Origin: Rhodoferax sp.
GTDB taxonomy: Bacteria > Pseudomonadota > Gammaproteobacteria > Burkholderiales > Burkholderiaceae_C
Length of the DNA stretch: 64,000 nucleotides
Assembly (NCBI RefSeq): GCF_023700745.1
Contig: NZ_JAMPYG010000003.1
Span: forward strand, 62,001 to 126,000
Reading direction: 5' to 3'
The notes beneath the pieces are model-generated. The model saw nothing but the letters and a program-made list of their open reading frames with translations. It did no database searches and was not told the DNA's origin. Position 1 is the first letter of the stretch; each line of letters begins with the position of its first letter. Below, one piece after another: positions 42,503 to 52,972 of the stretch. A program made the translations under genes and the position numbers.

Positions 42503-43576
42503 ATGACATTCAAACTCAACGCTGTTGCCTCCGTGACCCTGCTGGGTACGCTGCTGGGTTGTGCCCCGCTCATGCCAGGCGCGCCGCTGGCAGGCGCCAC
42601 CATGGCGCCTTCACGCAGCCAGGCCAGCGTCGTGCCGGTCAAGGTGGCGCAGGCGAGCGCCGTCACGCCGGCAATGCCCTCAAGTGACGCCCTCTACGCC
42701 CAGGGGCTCACAGCGCATGGCGCCGGCCAACTCGCGCTGGCCAGCCAGCACTATGCGCAAGCTCTGCAACTGGCCCCGGATCATGTGGGTGCGCTGAATG
42801 CGCTGGCGGTCATTTATGCCCAGTCAAATCGTATCGATGAAGCTCTCAGGCTCTTTGCCCGAGCCAGCGAGCTGGCACCTGGTGGCGCGCATATCCGCAA
42901 CAACGCCGGCTACGCCCTGCTGCGCGCAGGCCGGCTTGACGAGGCTGAAAGCGCATTAAACAAGGCGCGCGAACTGGACCCGTCCAATACACAGACGCAG
43001 CAGAACCTGGCACTGCTGGCCAATGCCAAGACCAATCACCAATCTACGGGTTTGGCGGTACCGTCAGACACCGCAGACCAGAACGGGCCGCGCCTTGTGG
43101 TGGTGGCACCCAATGTGTTTGAGTTGCAGGCGCCGACAAATACGGCAGCCGAAGCGGCCGGTCCTGTTCAGGGAACGACCGAACCTTCTGGCAAAGACCT
43201 GTCCAACGGTGCCGAACTGCGTGGTGTCCGTCTGGAAGTGTCCAACGGTGTGGGTATCAGAAGGCTGGCGCGCCGCACGGCAGATCGCCTGGCGTCAGAG
43301 GGCGTATTGACCGCCCGGTTGACCAATGCCCGACCCTATCGGCAGGCCAAAACCGAGATCCAGTATGTGCCAGGCCAATCACTGGCAGCGCAGGCGCTGC
43401 AGTCTCGTATGCCGGTTGCGACGCAAACAGTGCCCGCAAGCCGTTTGAATGCGGGTGTCCAATTGCGTCTGGTGCTCGGTCATGACATGGCAGGCAGGGC
43501 GATTACCGCATGGCTTGATGCCAAAGAGAAGCAGCAAGTAGCGACCAGCATACAGGGCGGCTGGCGCTGGAGCTGA
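42503..43576 (+). CDS. tadD: TadD-like TPR lipoprotein fused to a LytR_C domain
   Basis: 357 residues. A lipobox GTLLGCAP is followed by a low-complexity linker, two or three TPR units (about 75-175, QGLTAHGAGQLALASQHYAQALQLAPDH, DEALRLFARASELAPGGAH) and a C-terminal LytR/CpsA C-terminal-like domain (about 255-345, VRLEVSNGVGIRRLARRTADRLASEG, TEIQYVPGQ). TadD proteins in other loci usually end after the TPRs, so the fusion with a peptidoglycan-associated fold is a distinguishing trait. Confidence 0.85.
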   Translation: MTFKLNAVASVTLLGTLLGCAPLMPGAPLAGATMAPSRSQASVVPVKVAQASAVTPAMPSSDALYAQGLTAHGAGQLALASQHYAQALQLAPDHVGALNALAVIYAQSNRIDEALRLFARASELAPGGAHIRNNAGYALLRAGRLDEAESALNKARELDPSNTQTQQNLALLANAKTNHQSTGLAVPSDTADQNGPRLVVVAPNVFELQAPTNTAAEAAGPVQGTTEPSGKDLSNGAELRGVRLEVSNGVGIRRLARRTADRLASEGVLTARLTNARPYRQAKTEIQYVPGQSLAAQALQSRMPVATQTVPASRLNAGVQLRLVLGHDMAGRAITAWLDAKEKQQVATSIQGGWRWS

Positions 43577-43583
43577 CGCTGCG

Positions 43584-44537
43584 TCAGGGCTCCTCGGTCC
43601 TGGCTTCTTCCAGCAGCCACTGGCGAAAGGCCTGCACCATCGGCCGCCCGGAAATGGACTCCTGGACCACCAGAAAGTAGGCATAGTTCTGGCCCACGGC
43701 AATGTCAAAAGGGGCCAGCAGCCGGCCTTGCGCAATGGCGTTGGCCACCAGCGGTCTGGAGGCCAGGGCCACACCCAGACCGTCCAGTGCAGCCACATAA
43801 GCCATGCCGGAGTCGCCAAAATGCGTTCCGGCCTTGGTGTCTACGCCACTCACACCGGCCAGGCGAAACCAGTCTTCCCAGCGCGGGCCCGAGCGCTCGT
43901 TGGCGGTGGCATCGTCATGCAACAACACCTGATGACGCATGTCAGATGGCACACGCAGGGGCGGGCCTGTCTCAAGCAGCTTCGGACTGCACACGGCAAT
44001 ATAGTCGGAACCAAACATGCGGTCCACGTGGTAGCCAGGATACGCACCGTTGCCAAAACGGATCGCCACCAGCGAGTCCTCCTGGCGCAGGTCCACCGGC
44101 TCAAGTGCGGCGGCGCCCACCACCTGGTTGCCGTCGATGGCGTTCAGCGAACGAATCACCTGCAGGCTCAGTGACGGCTGCGCCAGGGCAAAGCGGCGCA
44201 AGCGCGGCACCAGCCAGCGGGTAGCAAAAGACGGCGGCAACACCACGATCAGACGGCCATGGTCAACACGCTGATGGGCACTTTCCACCGCCGCGGCAAA
44301 ACATTCGAGCCCCTCGCGCACCTTGGGCAACATGGCCTCGCCCTGGGGCGTGAGCGCCAGCGCGCGTGTCAAGCGGTCAAACAGGGGCCAGCCCAGCGAC
44401 GTCTCCAGCAGCTTGATCTGATGGCTGACCGCGGTCGGCGTGACCGACAACTCCAGCGCTGCATTTTTAAAACTGAGGTGGCGCGCCGCGGCTTCAAAAG
44501 CACGCAGCGCATTCAAAGGGGGCAAACGGTAAGGCAT
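43584..44537 (-). CDS. LysR-type regulator, GcvA-like
   Basis: 317 residues from ATG 44537: an HTH (PLNALRAFEAAARHLSFKNAALELSVTPTAVSHQIKLLE), the recognition linker TPQGEAMLP and a two-subdomain effector region. The style of the N-terminus (PYRLPPLNALRAFEAAAR) is that of the GcvA subgroup. No divergent target gene is adjacent except a small orphan at 44655. The 3' end is eight bases from the tadD stop. Confidence 0.9.
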   Translation of the reverse strand: MPYRLPPLNALRAFEAAARHLSFKNAALELSVTPTAVSHQIKLLETSLGWPLFDRLTRALALTPQGEAMLPKVREGLECFAAAVESAHQRVDHGRLIVVLPPSFATRWLVPRLRRFALAQPSLSLQVIRSLNAIDGNQVVGAAALEPVDLRQEDSLVAIRFGNGAYPGYHVDRMFGSDYIAVCSPKLLETGPPLRVPSDMRHQVLLHDDATANERSGPRWEDWFRLAGVSGVDTKAGTHFGDSGMAYVAALDGLGVALASRPLVANAIAQGRLLAPFDIAVGQNYAYFLVVQESISGRPMVQAFRQWLLEEARTEEP

Positions 44538-44654
44538 GGATGAGTTTAAGTCATGTGTTGCATGAGAATTGATCGTTTGCTGCGTTGCAACACCGGAGCT
44601 ATCGTAGCACCGTGTCCTCAAGAGGGACATTTATCTAGCCAAAGGATCCGTATC

Positions 44655-44840
44655 ATGGAATACAGTTACATCGACATCGAAGCCAACATTCGTCTCGCAA
44701 GGGAATTGCGTGCTCAGGCTATGGCTGACTTTCTTGCTGCCATCTACAAAAAAAGTGCGCAATGGTTAAAGGGCCTGACCCAGCACCAACTGCACAAACA
44801 CAGCGTTCCAGGCAGCGCTCACACCAAGGCCGTTTATTAA
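44655..44840 (+). CDS. Small DUF1127/RSP_7527-like protein
   Basis: 61 residues, MEYSYIDIEANIRLARELRAQAMADFLAAIYKK, with the IEANIRLARELRAQ helix typical of the RSP_7527/DUF1127-like small proteins of proteobacteria. The tail is His- and Lys-rich. AAAGGA precedes ATG 44655. Some members of these families bind RNA or regulate phosphate and stress responses. Here the function is unknown. Confidence 0.65.
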   Translation: MEYSYIDIEANIRLARELRAQAMADFLAAIYKKSAQWLKGLTQHQLHKHSVPGSAHTKAVY

Positions 44841-44867
44841 GTTCAGTTTCACTGTGGGGGCGCTTGC

Positions 44868-45056
44868 ATGAAAACCTTTTTTAGCCTGGTGAACTTCGTG
44901 GTCGGCATCCTGTCACTGCTGATTGGGGTTGGCAACTTCCTGTTCCTGACCAACAACCCGTCGGGTATCGTGGCAGGCGGGGTGGCCGTGGTGGTTGGCA
45001 CGAGCTTCCTCTGGTTGGCCACGACAGCCCTGTTCAGCAGTCCCCGAAAAAGCTGA
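44868..45056 (+). CDS. Small two-helix membrane protein
   Basis: 62 residues (MKTFFSLVNFVVGILSLLIG..., ending FSSPRKS) with two membrane segments (about 4-28 and 33-55). No known family is visible. ATG at 44868 follows GGGGGC, 28 bp after the preceding small gene, so the two may be co-transcribed. Confidence 0.6.
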   Translation: MKTFFSLVNFVVGILSLLIGVGNFLFLTNNPSGIVAGGVAVVVGTSFLWLATTALFSSPRKS

Positions 45057-45320
45057 TCGCCCCGGGTTCACCGCATTGCGGCGTTCACGGTGTACTCGCG
45101 GCAGGGGCGGTACAGCCGGCCATGACAAGGGAACAGACCGAACCGAGAATGAAACGAATAGGTAAATACCTGCTGCAGTCTTTATGAAGTCGGCTTCAGT
45201 CCAGAAATTTGACGTCCCGAGGAGTTGATAACTCTCAATTCCGGGTACGGTTTGGGCCACGCGATCAACTCGCATTTGTGCTGGCACATGAAACACGGGC
45301 TGGACCCGCATGGCAGCGCG
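45057..45320. other. Intergenic stretch
   Basis: No gene is supported here. It ends at the gap terminator. Confidence 0.4.
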
Positions 45321-45323
45321 CCC

Positions 45324-45352
45324 AAAAAAAAAGCGCCCGGATGGGCGCTTTT
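45324..45352 (-). terminator. Terminator of the tkt-gap operon
   Basis: On the minus strand AAAAGCGCCC (45352-45343) and GGGCGCTTTT (45338-45329) form a 10-bp stem with loop ATCC, followed by T-rich sequence. It is 24 bp beyond the gap stop. Confidence 0.85.
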
Positions 45353-45375
45353 CAGGAGTTCGAAGCCGCTTGGGC

Positions 45376-46389
<1,014 letters not shown>

Positions 46390-46413
46390 TTAAAAAATCG
46401 ATGTCCGAAAAGC

Positions 46414-48474
46414 TTACTTGCGCAGCACTTTTTCCACCGTATCCGCCACATTTTCAGGCGTAAAGCCAAAGTGCTTGAACAGCATCGGGGCTGGCGCCGA
46501 CTCACCAAAGCGGTCCAGGCCGACCACGGCCGCACAACCATATTGCCACCAGCCGCCGCTGACGCCCATTTCCACCGCGACACGCGGCAGCCCGGCCGGC
46601 AGCACGGCCGTTTTGTAAGCCACATCCTGCTGGTCGAAGGTGGTAGTGCTCGGCATGGACACCACGCGCACGGCAATTTTCCGGGCGGCCAGCAGTTCTT
46701 GCGCCTTCAGCGCCAAGGGCACCTCGGAGCCGGTGGCGATGATCACCACCTGGGCCTTTTTCTTCAGGCCCACTTCAGTGGGTTCAGCCAGCACGTAGGC
46801 ACCCTTGCTGATGTGGCCCAGGCTCGCCTTGGGGGCGTAATGGATGTTCTGGCGCGACAGCAGCAAAGCGGTCGGCTTGGTCCTGTTTTGCAGGGCCACG
46901 GCCCAGGCCACCGCAGTTTCAGCGGTGTCACCGGGACGCCAGACGTCCAGGTTCGGGATCAGGCGCAAGCTGGCGGCGTGTTCGATCGACTGGTGCGTCG
47001 GGCCGTCTTCGCCCAGGCCGATGCTGTCGTGGGTAAACACATGGACCACGCGCAGTTTCATGAGCGCAGCCATGCGGATGGCGTTGCGGCTGTAGTCGCT
47101 GAAGGTGAGGAAGGTGCCACCGTAGGGAATAAAGCCACCGTGCAGCGCGACCCCGTTCATGATGGCGGCCATGCCGAATTCACGCACACCGTAGTTGATG
47201 TGACGGCCGCCATTGGCCGCGCCAGTGGCGGCGTCAAAGCGCAGGCTGGGGGTGCTCTTGGTGTTGGTCAGGTTGGAGCCGGTCAGGTCAGCCGAACCAC
47301 CCAGCAGCTCGGGCAGGGCGGCGGTGAAGGCTTCGAGCGCGAGCTGACTGGCCTTGCGGCTGGCCACGGTCTCGGCCTTGGTGTGGGCAGCCACCGCAGT
47401 ATCGACCGCCACCTGGGCAAAGTTTTTGGGCAGTTCGCCCTTCATGCGGCGCACCAGCTCTTTGGCCAGCGCCGGGTGGGCGGCCTTGTAGGCGGCGAAC
47501 TTGTCGTTCCAGGCTTTCTCGGCAGCGCTGCCTGCGGCTTTGGCGTCCCAGGCGGCATAGATGTCCTTGGGGATCACAAAAGGCGCATGGGGCCAGCCAA
47601 TGGCTTCACGGGTGAGCTTGATCTCTTCAGCGCCCAGGGGCTCGCCATGCGCCTTGGAGGTGTTGGCGCGGTTCGGGCTACCCTGGCCGATGGCGGTCTT
47701 GCAGATGATCAGCGTGGGCTTGTCGCTGGATTGTTTGGCTTCGGCGATGGTGTCGGCCACCAGCTCGGCGTCGTGCCCGCTGATGGGGCCGAGCACGTTC
47801 CAGCCATAGGCGGCAAAACGCTGCGCCGTGTTGTCAATGAACCAGGGCGCGACCTGACCGTCGATCGAGATGCCGTTGTCGTCGTAAAGCGCAATCAGCT
47901 TGTTGAGCTTCCAGGCACCGGCGAGCGCGCAGGCTTCGTGGCTGATGCCTTCCATCAGGCAACCGTCACCCATGAAAGCGTAGGTGTGGTGGTTGACCAC
48001 CTCATGGCCGTCGCGGTTGAATTCCTGGGCCAGCAGCTTTTCAGCCAGCGCCATGCCGACCGCGTTGGTGATGCCCTGGCCCAGCGGGCCGGTGGTGGTT
48101 TCGACGCCGGGGGTCACGTCCACTTCGGGGTGGCCCGGAGTCTTGCTGTGCAATTGGCGGAAGTTTTTCAGTTCCTTGACAGCCAGCTTGTAGCCAGTCA
48201 GGTGCAGCACCGAGTACAACAGCATGGAGCCGTGGCCATTGGAGAGCACAAAACGGTCGCGGTCCAGCCAGTTGGGATTGGCCGGGTTGTGTTTGAGGTG
48301 GCTGCCCCACAAGGCCACCGCCATGTCGGCCATGCCCATGGGCGCACCGGGGTGACCGGAGTTGGCAGCCTGCACCGCGTCCATGCTCAGGGCGCGGATG
48401 GCATTGGCCATATCGACCAGGTTCACGGCAGCGGTGCTCTGGGTTGCTGGAGGGATTGGGATGGATTCAGCCAT
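46414..48474 (-). CDS. tkt: Transketolase
   Basis: 686 residues from ATG 48474 ([12 protein letters not shown]...). The thiamine-diphosphate motif is [32 protein letters not shown], and the substrate-site histidines are in [14 protein letters not shown] and in [17 protein letters not shown]. It interconverts sugar phosphates in the pentose-phosphate or Calvin cycle. A start at 48495 would add seven residues. Confidence 0.97.
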   Translation of the reverse strand: MAESIPIPPATQSTAAVNLVDMANAIRALSMDAVQAANSGHPGAPMGMADMAVALWGSHLKHNPANPNWLDRDRFVLSNGHGSMLLYSVLHLTGYKLAVKELKNFRQLHSKTPGHPEVDVTPGVETTTGPLGQGITNAVGMALAEKLLAQEFNRDGHEVVNHHTYAFMGDGCLMEGISHEACALAGAWKLNKLIALYDDNGISIDGQVAPWFIDNTAQRFAAYGWNVLGPISGHDAELVADTIAEAKQSSDKPTLIICKTAIGQGSPNRANTSKAHGEPLGAEEIKLTREAIGWPHAPFVIPKDIYAAWDAKAAGSAAEKAWNDKFAAYKAAHPALAKELVRRMKGELPKNFAQVAVDTAVAAHTKAETVASRKASQLALEAFTAALPELLGGSADLTGSNLTNTKSTPSLRFDAATGAANGGRHINYGVREFGMAAIMNGVALHGGFIPYGGTFLTFSDYSRNAIRMAALMKLRVVHVFTHDSIGLGEDGPTHQSIEHAASLRLIPNLDVWRPGDTAETAVAWAVALQNRTKPTALLLSRQNIHYAPKASLGHISKGAYVLAEPTEVGLKKKAQVVIIATGSEVPLALKAQELLAARKIAVRVVSMPSTTTFDQQDVAYKTAVLPAGLPRVAVEMGVSGGWWQYGCAAVVGLDRFGESAPAPMLFKHFGFTPENVADTVEKVLRK

Positions 48475-48557
48475 GGGGGGAAAAGCCTTGAACAATGGGT
48501 CGGAAAGAAGACGCCTGCAGGAGCCGGAATCGATTTGAATTCAATCACGGCCGATCT

Positions 48558-48752
48558 TCAGGTGCGCGCCAGGTAGGGATTGTAGACAACCTGGTCTGTC
48601 ACCCCTGCATTTTGGACCGGGCTGGCAGGTCCCAGGACACCGTCAATCAACAGCAGGGGCTTCTGCACCAGATGCAAAGTACCACCACAGGGCAGGCGCA
48701 ACATCACCGGTCGCGGCGCACTGCCCCAGGTTTGCAGCACGGTGACCAGCAT
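48558..48752 (-). pseudogene. XdhC-like remnant with internal deletion
   Basis: The frame begins MLVTVLQTWGSAPRPV, the strongly conserved opening of XdhC/CoxI proteins. It then jumps to LRLPCGGTLHLVQKPL, which in the family lies more than 60 residues later. The tail is unrelated. It therefore looks like a deleted XdhC-type molybdenum-cofactor maturation gene. No molybdenum hydroxylase gene is nearby. Confidence 0.5.
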
Positions 48753-48774
48753 GGCCGCTGATACTGAAGAAATT

Positions 48775-49227
48775 TCAGCAATGAACGAGATCCGTATGCC
48801 CGAAGCCCTTGGTGTAATCGAGGATGGAAATGACCAAGGGCGTGACGCGGAACAGGCGAACCTCGTCCGGTGTCGGCATTTTTATCGGCAGGGGCGGCGT
48901 GTCAGGATATTTCAGGGGCAGCATGCGCAAAACCTTCTCGGCTTCGACCCGATCTTCCACTGCGCACGCGCGTGCTGCCATCGACAGGCCGGTGATCGCC
49001 ATCAGGTCTGCCGTGTCGTGATCAATCGTCAGCGAGAGCCGATCATCCCGCGCCAGGTTTCTTGCCTTCTGGCTGTCCAGTCCGCAAAGAAAATACAGCG
49101 TCAAACCCTCGTTCACGTAGCCGACCGTCGTGGCCTGCGGCCAGCCATCCGGCCGCAAGGTCGCAACCGTCATGATGCGATGCCGATCCAGCAACGCCAA
49201 GATTTTTCGTCTGATTTGATCGTCCAT
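48775..49227 (-). CDS. Pyridoxamine 5'-phosphate oxidase-family protein
   Basis: 150 residues: the split-barrel flavin fold is recognisable from LLDRHRIMTVATLRPDGWPQATTVGYV, the central FLCGLDSQKARNLARDDRLSLTIDHD and the C-terminal VRLFRVTPLVISILDYTKGFG. Such proteins bind FMN or F420, or act as small stress-related oxidases. The exact substrate is unknown. Confidence 0.8.
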   Translation of the reverse strand: MDDQIRRKILALLDRHRIMTVATLRPDGWPQATTVGYVNEGLTLYFLCGLDSQKARNLARDDRLSLTIDHDTADLMAITGLSMAARACAVEDRVEAEKVLRMLPLKYPDTPPLPIKMPTPDEVRLFRVTPLVISILDYTKGFGHTDLVHC

Positions 49228-49473
49228 GAGACACCTCCACCATCGTCAACAGGTAAATTCCCGCGTTATTCTGGGCTTGTCTGGCCGCCAGGACTTGAGA
49301 GTTGTCAACGCTCGATGGCCTCGGGTCGAGACCGCGCCCATTCTTCCAGAGGCGGCAAACGAATATTTATTTTTTCTATTCTTGACGCACCTTAATTCCG
49401 CAACTGATCCCGAGCATCTTTACAAAATAGACACAATAGAATCTCTCGGACTTATTCAAATTATGGAGAAATC
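49228..49473 (+). other. Promoter region of the octaheme cytochrome gene
   Basis: 246 bp, AT-rich toward its right end (49370-49460), with ribosome site GGAG at 49464. No clear regulator site was recognised. Confidence 0.35.
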
Positions 49474-50985
49474 ATGGAGCGAAGCCTTCGATTCGGAGTA
49501 CACCTTTTGTGGGCATGGGTGTGCGCGATGTTGATGTTGACCAGCCCGGCCTTTGCCGCCAATCCGGTAGCCAAGAAAGTGGCTGCCGAGCGCACTTACA
49601 AAAAGTCGCCAGCCGATGCGGCCATCGGCAAGAAGTGCCTGACTTGCCACAACAAAGAAGACGACCCAGGTATTTACGGCGAGTGGAAACGAAGCACCCA
49701 TGCGGCCAAAAATGTGGATTGCTATGACTGCCATAAAGCCAAAGAAGGTGACAAGGCAGCTTTCAAGCATGAGGGCGCCTTTATCCACGTGGTGGTGACG
49801 CCTAAAACCTGTGCCAATTGCCATGAGGCAGAAGTGGCGCAACAACAGCGATCGCACCATGCCAAGGCAGGCAATATTCTGGCTTCCATTGACAACTTGC
49901 TGGGTGAAGTAATTGGCGGGCCGGCTGCGGTCACCGTGGGCTGCGTGCAGTGCCACGGCAGCACAGTGGAAGTCGATGCCAACGGACGGCCCACACCGCA
50001 AACCTGGCCCAACACCGGTATTGGCCGGATCAATCCGGATGGTTCCCTGGGGTCATGCTCGTCATGCCACGCCCGCCACAATTTCTCGGCAGCGCAAGCA
50101 CGCACACCAGACACCTGCGGCAAGTGCCATCTGGGCCCGGATCATCCGCAGCTCGAGATTTACAACGAATCCAAACACGGCATTCTTTACCGCGCCAACA
50201 TCAAGGAAATGAACCTGAATGCCAAGAAATGGGTGGTCGGTGATGATTACACGGCTGCCCCAACCTGCGCGACCTGCCACATGAGCGCCACGCGGGAACA
50301 AAAGGTCACCCATGACGTGGGTGAGCGGATTTCCTGGACCTTGCGGCCAGCCATTTCCACCAAGCTCAACATGGTTCGCCTGAGCAATGGTGATGAGTTC
50401 GATCAGCCCGAAGGCAAGCCTCTGCCAGCGGTAGGTGATGACGTCAAAGGTGCAAAAGTCACCCAGATCCTGACCTGGAAACAGCGCCGCGACAAAATGA
50501 AAAATGTCTGCGTTACCTGTCACAGTGCCAATACCGTCGCGGGCCATTACAAACAATTCGACGACCTGGTGGACCTGTACAACGACAAGTACGCCAAGCC
50601 GATTGCCGCGGTCATGAAAGAGCTGGAAGACAAGGGCTATCTGACCCGTGAGCCGATGGATGCCAAGATCAAGTGGACCTGGTTCGAGATCTGGCATCAC
50701 GAAGGTCGCCGGGCGCGGCACGGTGCGGCCATGATGGGACCTGACTACGCCTGGTGGCATGGCATCTACGAAGTGAGCCAGCACACTTACTTCAAATGGA
50801 TTCCAGAGCTGAAGGAAGTCGTTCGCAAAAAGGACGGCAACGAAGACTTTGCCAATGCGCTGCTTGACAAGCATTTCAAGCCCATCAGCGGGCATGACTG
50901 GTTCTTCAACGGCATGGGCAAGGACGCCATTGAAAAGGTCCGTAAGGGTTATGAAGACCGTTATGGCAAGGGTGCCCTGAAATAA
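49474..50985 (+). CDS. Octaheme c-type cytochrome, HAO-like
   Basis: 503 residues with a signal peptide (ending AFAAN). Eight CxxCH motifs occur in order: CLTCH, CYDCH, CANCH, CVQCH, CSSCH, CGKCH, CATCH and CVTCH. The C-terminal helical region (TWFEIWHHEGRRARHG, then MGPDYAWWHGIYEVSQHTY) is characteristic of the hydroxylamine-oxidoreductase family. Whether the heme-crosslinking tyrosine is conserved cannot be decided by eye. It may oxidise hydroxylamine or reduce nitrite, NO or hydroxylamine. No NrfH-, cyt c552- or HaoB-like partner is adjacent. Confidence 0.85.
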   Translation: MERSLRFGVHLLWAWVCAMLMLTSPAFAANPVAKKVAAERTYKKSPADAAIGKKCLTCHNKEDDPGIYGEWKRSTHAAKNVDCYDCHKAKEGDKAAFKHEGAFIHVVVTPKTCANCHEAEVAQQQRSHHAKAGNILASIDNLLGEVIGGPAAVTVGCVQCHGSTVEVDANGRPTPQTWPNTGIGRINPDGSLGSCSSCHARHNFSAAQARTPDTCGKCHLGPDHPQLEIYNESKHGILYRANIKEMNLNAKKWVVGDDYTAAPTCATCHMSATREQKVTHDVGERISWTLRPAISTKLNMVRLSNGDEFDQPEGKPLPAVGDDVKGAKVTQILTWKQRRDKMKNVCVTCHSANTVAGHYKQFDDLVDLYNDKYAKPIAAVMKELEDKGYLTREPMDAKIKWTWFEIWHHEGRRARHGAAMMGPDYAWWHGIYEVSQHTYFKWIPELKEVVRKKDGNEDFANALLDKHFKPISGHDWFFNGMGKDAIEKVRKGYEDRYGKGALK

Positions 50986-51009
50986 GCTCACTGTTCATCA
51001 ATTTATCAA

Positions 51010-51037
51010 CGGCTCTTGGACCAAGAGCCGTTTTTTT
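51010..51037 (+). terminator. Terminator downstream of the octaheme cytochrome
   Basis: CGGCTCTTG (51010-51018), loop GAC, CAAGAGCCG (51022-51030), then seven T. It separates the cytochrome gene from the TPR gene, so the latter needs read-through or its own promoter. Confidence 0.9.
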
Positions 51038-51057
51038 CGACTTGGATGGATAAAAGC

Positions 51058-51498
51058 ATGATGCGCAAAATTTACCGTTACTTTGTTGGCGTGATGTGCG
51101 TGGCACTGCTGGCGTTTGGCAGTTCCGCCTGGGCGCAGGCGTCTGCGCTTGCCCCGCTGTTGAACCAAGGCGACGAACAATGGGCGACGGGAAAAATCGA
51201 CCTGGCTCAAAAAACTTTCGAGCAAGCCGTCACCCTGCACCCCAGGTCTGTTGCCGCACGCATGAAACTGGGCGGGCTGCAGCTTTCCCGGCAAAACTTC
51301 AAAGCCGCCACGGAGACCTACAAGGAGGCGATCAGCCTGGACGCTCACAATGCCAAGGCCTGGTTGGGTCTGGGGTTCTCGTACCTGCATATGGACAGAA
51401 ATGATTTGTCTCTGGCCGTCTTCAACGAGGCCATTCGTGTGGAGCCGAGCTACAAGGAACGGCTGGCGCCAGTCATGGCCAAGCTGGCTTTGCCTTGA
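51058..51498 (+). CDS. Periplasmic TPR protein
   Basis: 146 residues from ATG 51058 with a signal peptide (ending SSAWAQ). About three TPR units follow (NQGDEQWATGKIDLAQKTFEQAVTLHP, LGGLQLSRQNFKAATETYKEAISLDA, LGFSYLHMDRNDLSLAVFNEAIRVEP). As the downstream neighbour of a multiheme cytochrome it may assist cytochrome assembly. That is inferred. Confidence 0.8.
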   Translation: MMRKIYRYFVGVMCVALLAFGSSAWAQASALAPLLNQGDEQWATGKIDLAQKTFEQAVTLHPRSVAARMKLGGLQLSRQNFKAATETYKEAISLDAHNAKAWLGLGFSYLHMDRNDLSLAVFNEAIRVEPSYKERLAPVMAKLALP

Positions 51499-51624
51499 AC
51501 CGTCCAGAGCAGGGCATTAATGGCGCGCAAGCGCGCCATCTGAACCACCCGGGATAACTGACCGACGCCAATCAGCAGCGGGTGCCACGTGCAGCGCATG
51601 GTCCGTGCGCATAATCGGCAAGTG

Positions 51625-52665
51625 ATGAATCGAAACGTCCTTTATGCGCTTGCGGCAGCGGCACTCTTTGGTGCCAGCACGCCCTTTGCCAAGCGCCTCA
51701 CCGGGGATCTGCCGCCGGTCATGCTGGCAGGACTGCTGTACCTGGGAAGCGGGCTGGGTCTGGCCATGGCTCGCCTCATCCGGGATCGCCGCTTCAAGCC
51801 ATCCGGACTCTCCCGGGCAGAATGGCCTTGGCTGCTGGGTGCCGTGTTTTTTGGCGGCGTGCTGGGGCCGCTTGCCTTGATGTTCGGCCTGGTTTCGACC
51901 CCCGGCGCCAGCGCATCGCTGCTGCTGAACCTTGAGGCTGTACTGACTGCCGTGATTGCCTGGGTGGTGTTCAAGGAAAACGCCGACCGTCGCATTGTGC
52001 TGGGCATGGTGGCCATTGTTGCAGGCGGTATTGCGCTGGCATGGCAACCAGGCGCTGATGCGGTGGCAGGTTTTGCCGGGCCTGTCCTTGTTGGTATCGC
52101 CTGCCTGTGCTGGGCCATTGACAACAACCTGACGCGCAAGATATCCGCCTCCGACGCCCTTTTTATTGCCAGCGCCAAAGGCCTCATTGCCGGCACCGTC
52201 AACACCCTGCTCGCCTTCAGCCTGGGGGTGGCCTTGCCCAACCTGCAGACCCTGCTGTCAACCATGGGAGTGGGGCTGGCCGGTTATGGCATCAGTCTGG
52301 TACTTTTTGTGCTGGCACTGCGAGGCCTGGGGACCGCGCGCACGGGCGCCTACTTCTCAACGGCGCCATTCATGGGGGCCGCCGTGGCCTTGTTTGTTTT
52401 CTCGGAAACAAGCACACCGGCCTTCTGGGCGGCAGCCTGCCTGATGGGGCTGGGGGTCTGGCTCCATTTGACAGAACAGCACGGGCACGAACATGTCCAT
52501 GAAGCGATGGCGCATGAGCATCTGCATAGCCACGATGCGCACCATCAGCATAACCATGAATTTGAATGGCGCGGCGCCGGTCAGCACAGCCACCTGCACC
52601 AGCACCCGGTGATACGGCACAGTCATCCGCATTACCCCGACATCCACCACCGACACAGCCACTGA
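51625..52665 (+). CDS. DMT/EamA-family exporter with long His-rich tail
   Basis: 346 residues from ATG 51625: ten membrane helices in two EamA repeats (AAAALFGASTPFAKRL; second half ISASDALFIASAKGLIAG) with the family's typical GxxA motifs. The last 65 residues are extremely His-rich (HEHVHEAMAHEHLHSHDAHHQHNHE and HSHLHQHPVIRHSHPHYP). Such tails occur in a subgroup of EamA proteins and suggest a metal-related substrate or metal sensing. Confidence 0.85.
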   Translation: MNRNVLYALAAAALFGASTPFAKRLTGDLPPVMLAGLLYLGSGLGLAMARLIRDRRFKPSGLSRAEWPWLLGAVFFGGVLGPLALMFGLVSTPGASASLLLNLEAVLTAVIAWVVFKENADRRIVLGMVAIVAGGIALAWQPGADAVAGFAGPVLVGIACLCWAIDNNLTRKISASDALFIASAKGLIAGTVNTLLAFSLGVALPNLQTLLSTMGVGLAGYGISLVLFVLALRGLGTARTGAYFSTAPFMGAAVALFVFSETSTPAFWAAACLMGLGVWLHLTEQHGHEHVHEAMAHEHLHSHDAHHQHNHEFEWRGAGQHSHLHQHPVIRHSHPHYPDIHHRHSH

Positions 52666-52972
52666 AGCGTCGGGTTGACGCATTTGCCGCAAGGTCATCG
52701 GCGAACGTGAACAATAGCCCGATTTGGAGGACGAGCAATCTGCTTGTTAACGACATGGACAACCGACATTTTGTTGCCAAGACCCGCTGGCTGAGACCCT
52801 TTACGCAATGGGCCACCCGCTTTGCACTGAATTCGCCGCAATGGCTGCCTGCAATGGTCCGTAACGCACCCTTGAAAATCTCATCGCTCGTGCTGCGTTG
52901 TTATCACCTGGCATTGCGGTGATTGCATCCTTGGAGTTCAGGCCGACCACCAGGACAGCAGGATGGCCAGCG
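52666..52972 (+). other. Mostly non-coding gap with one doubtful short frame
   Basis: From ATG 52755 a 55-codon frame (MDNRHFVAKTRWLRPFTQWA...) reaches 52922. It has basic and aromatic residues but no recognised family. A coding assignment is weak. The rest shows nothing. Confidence 0.3.
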
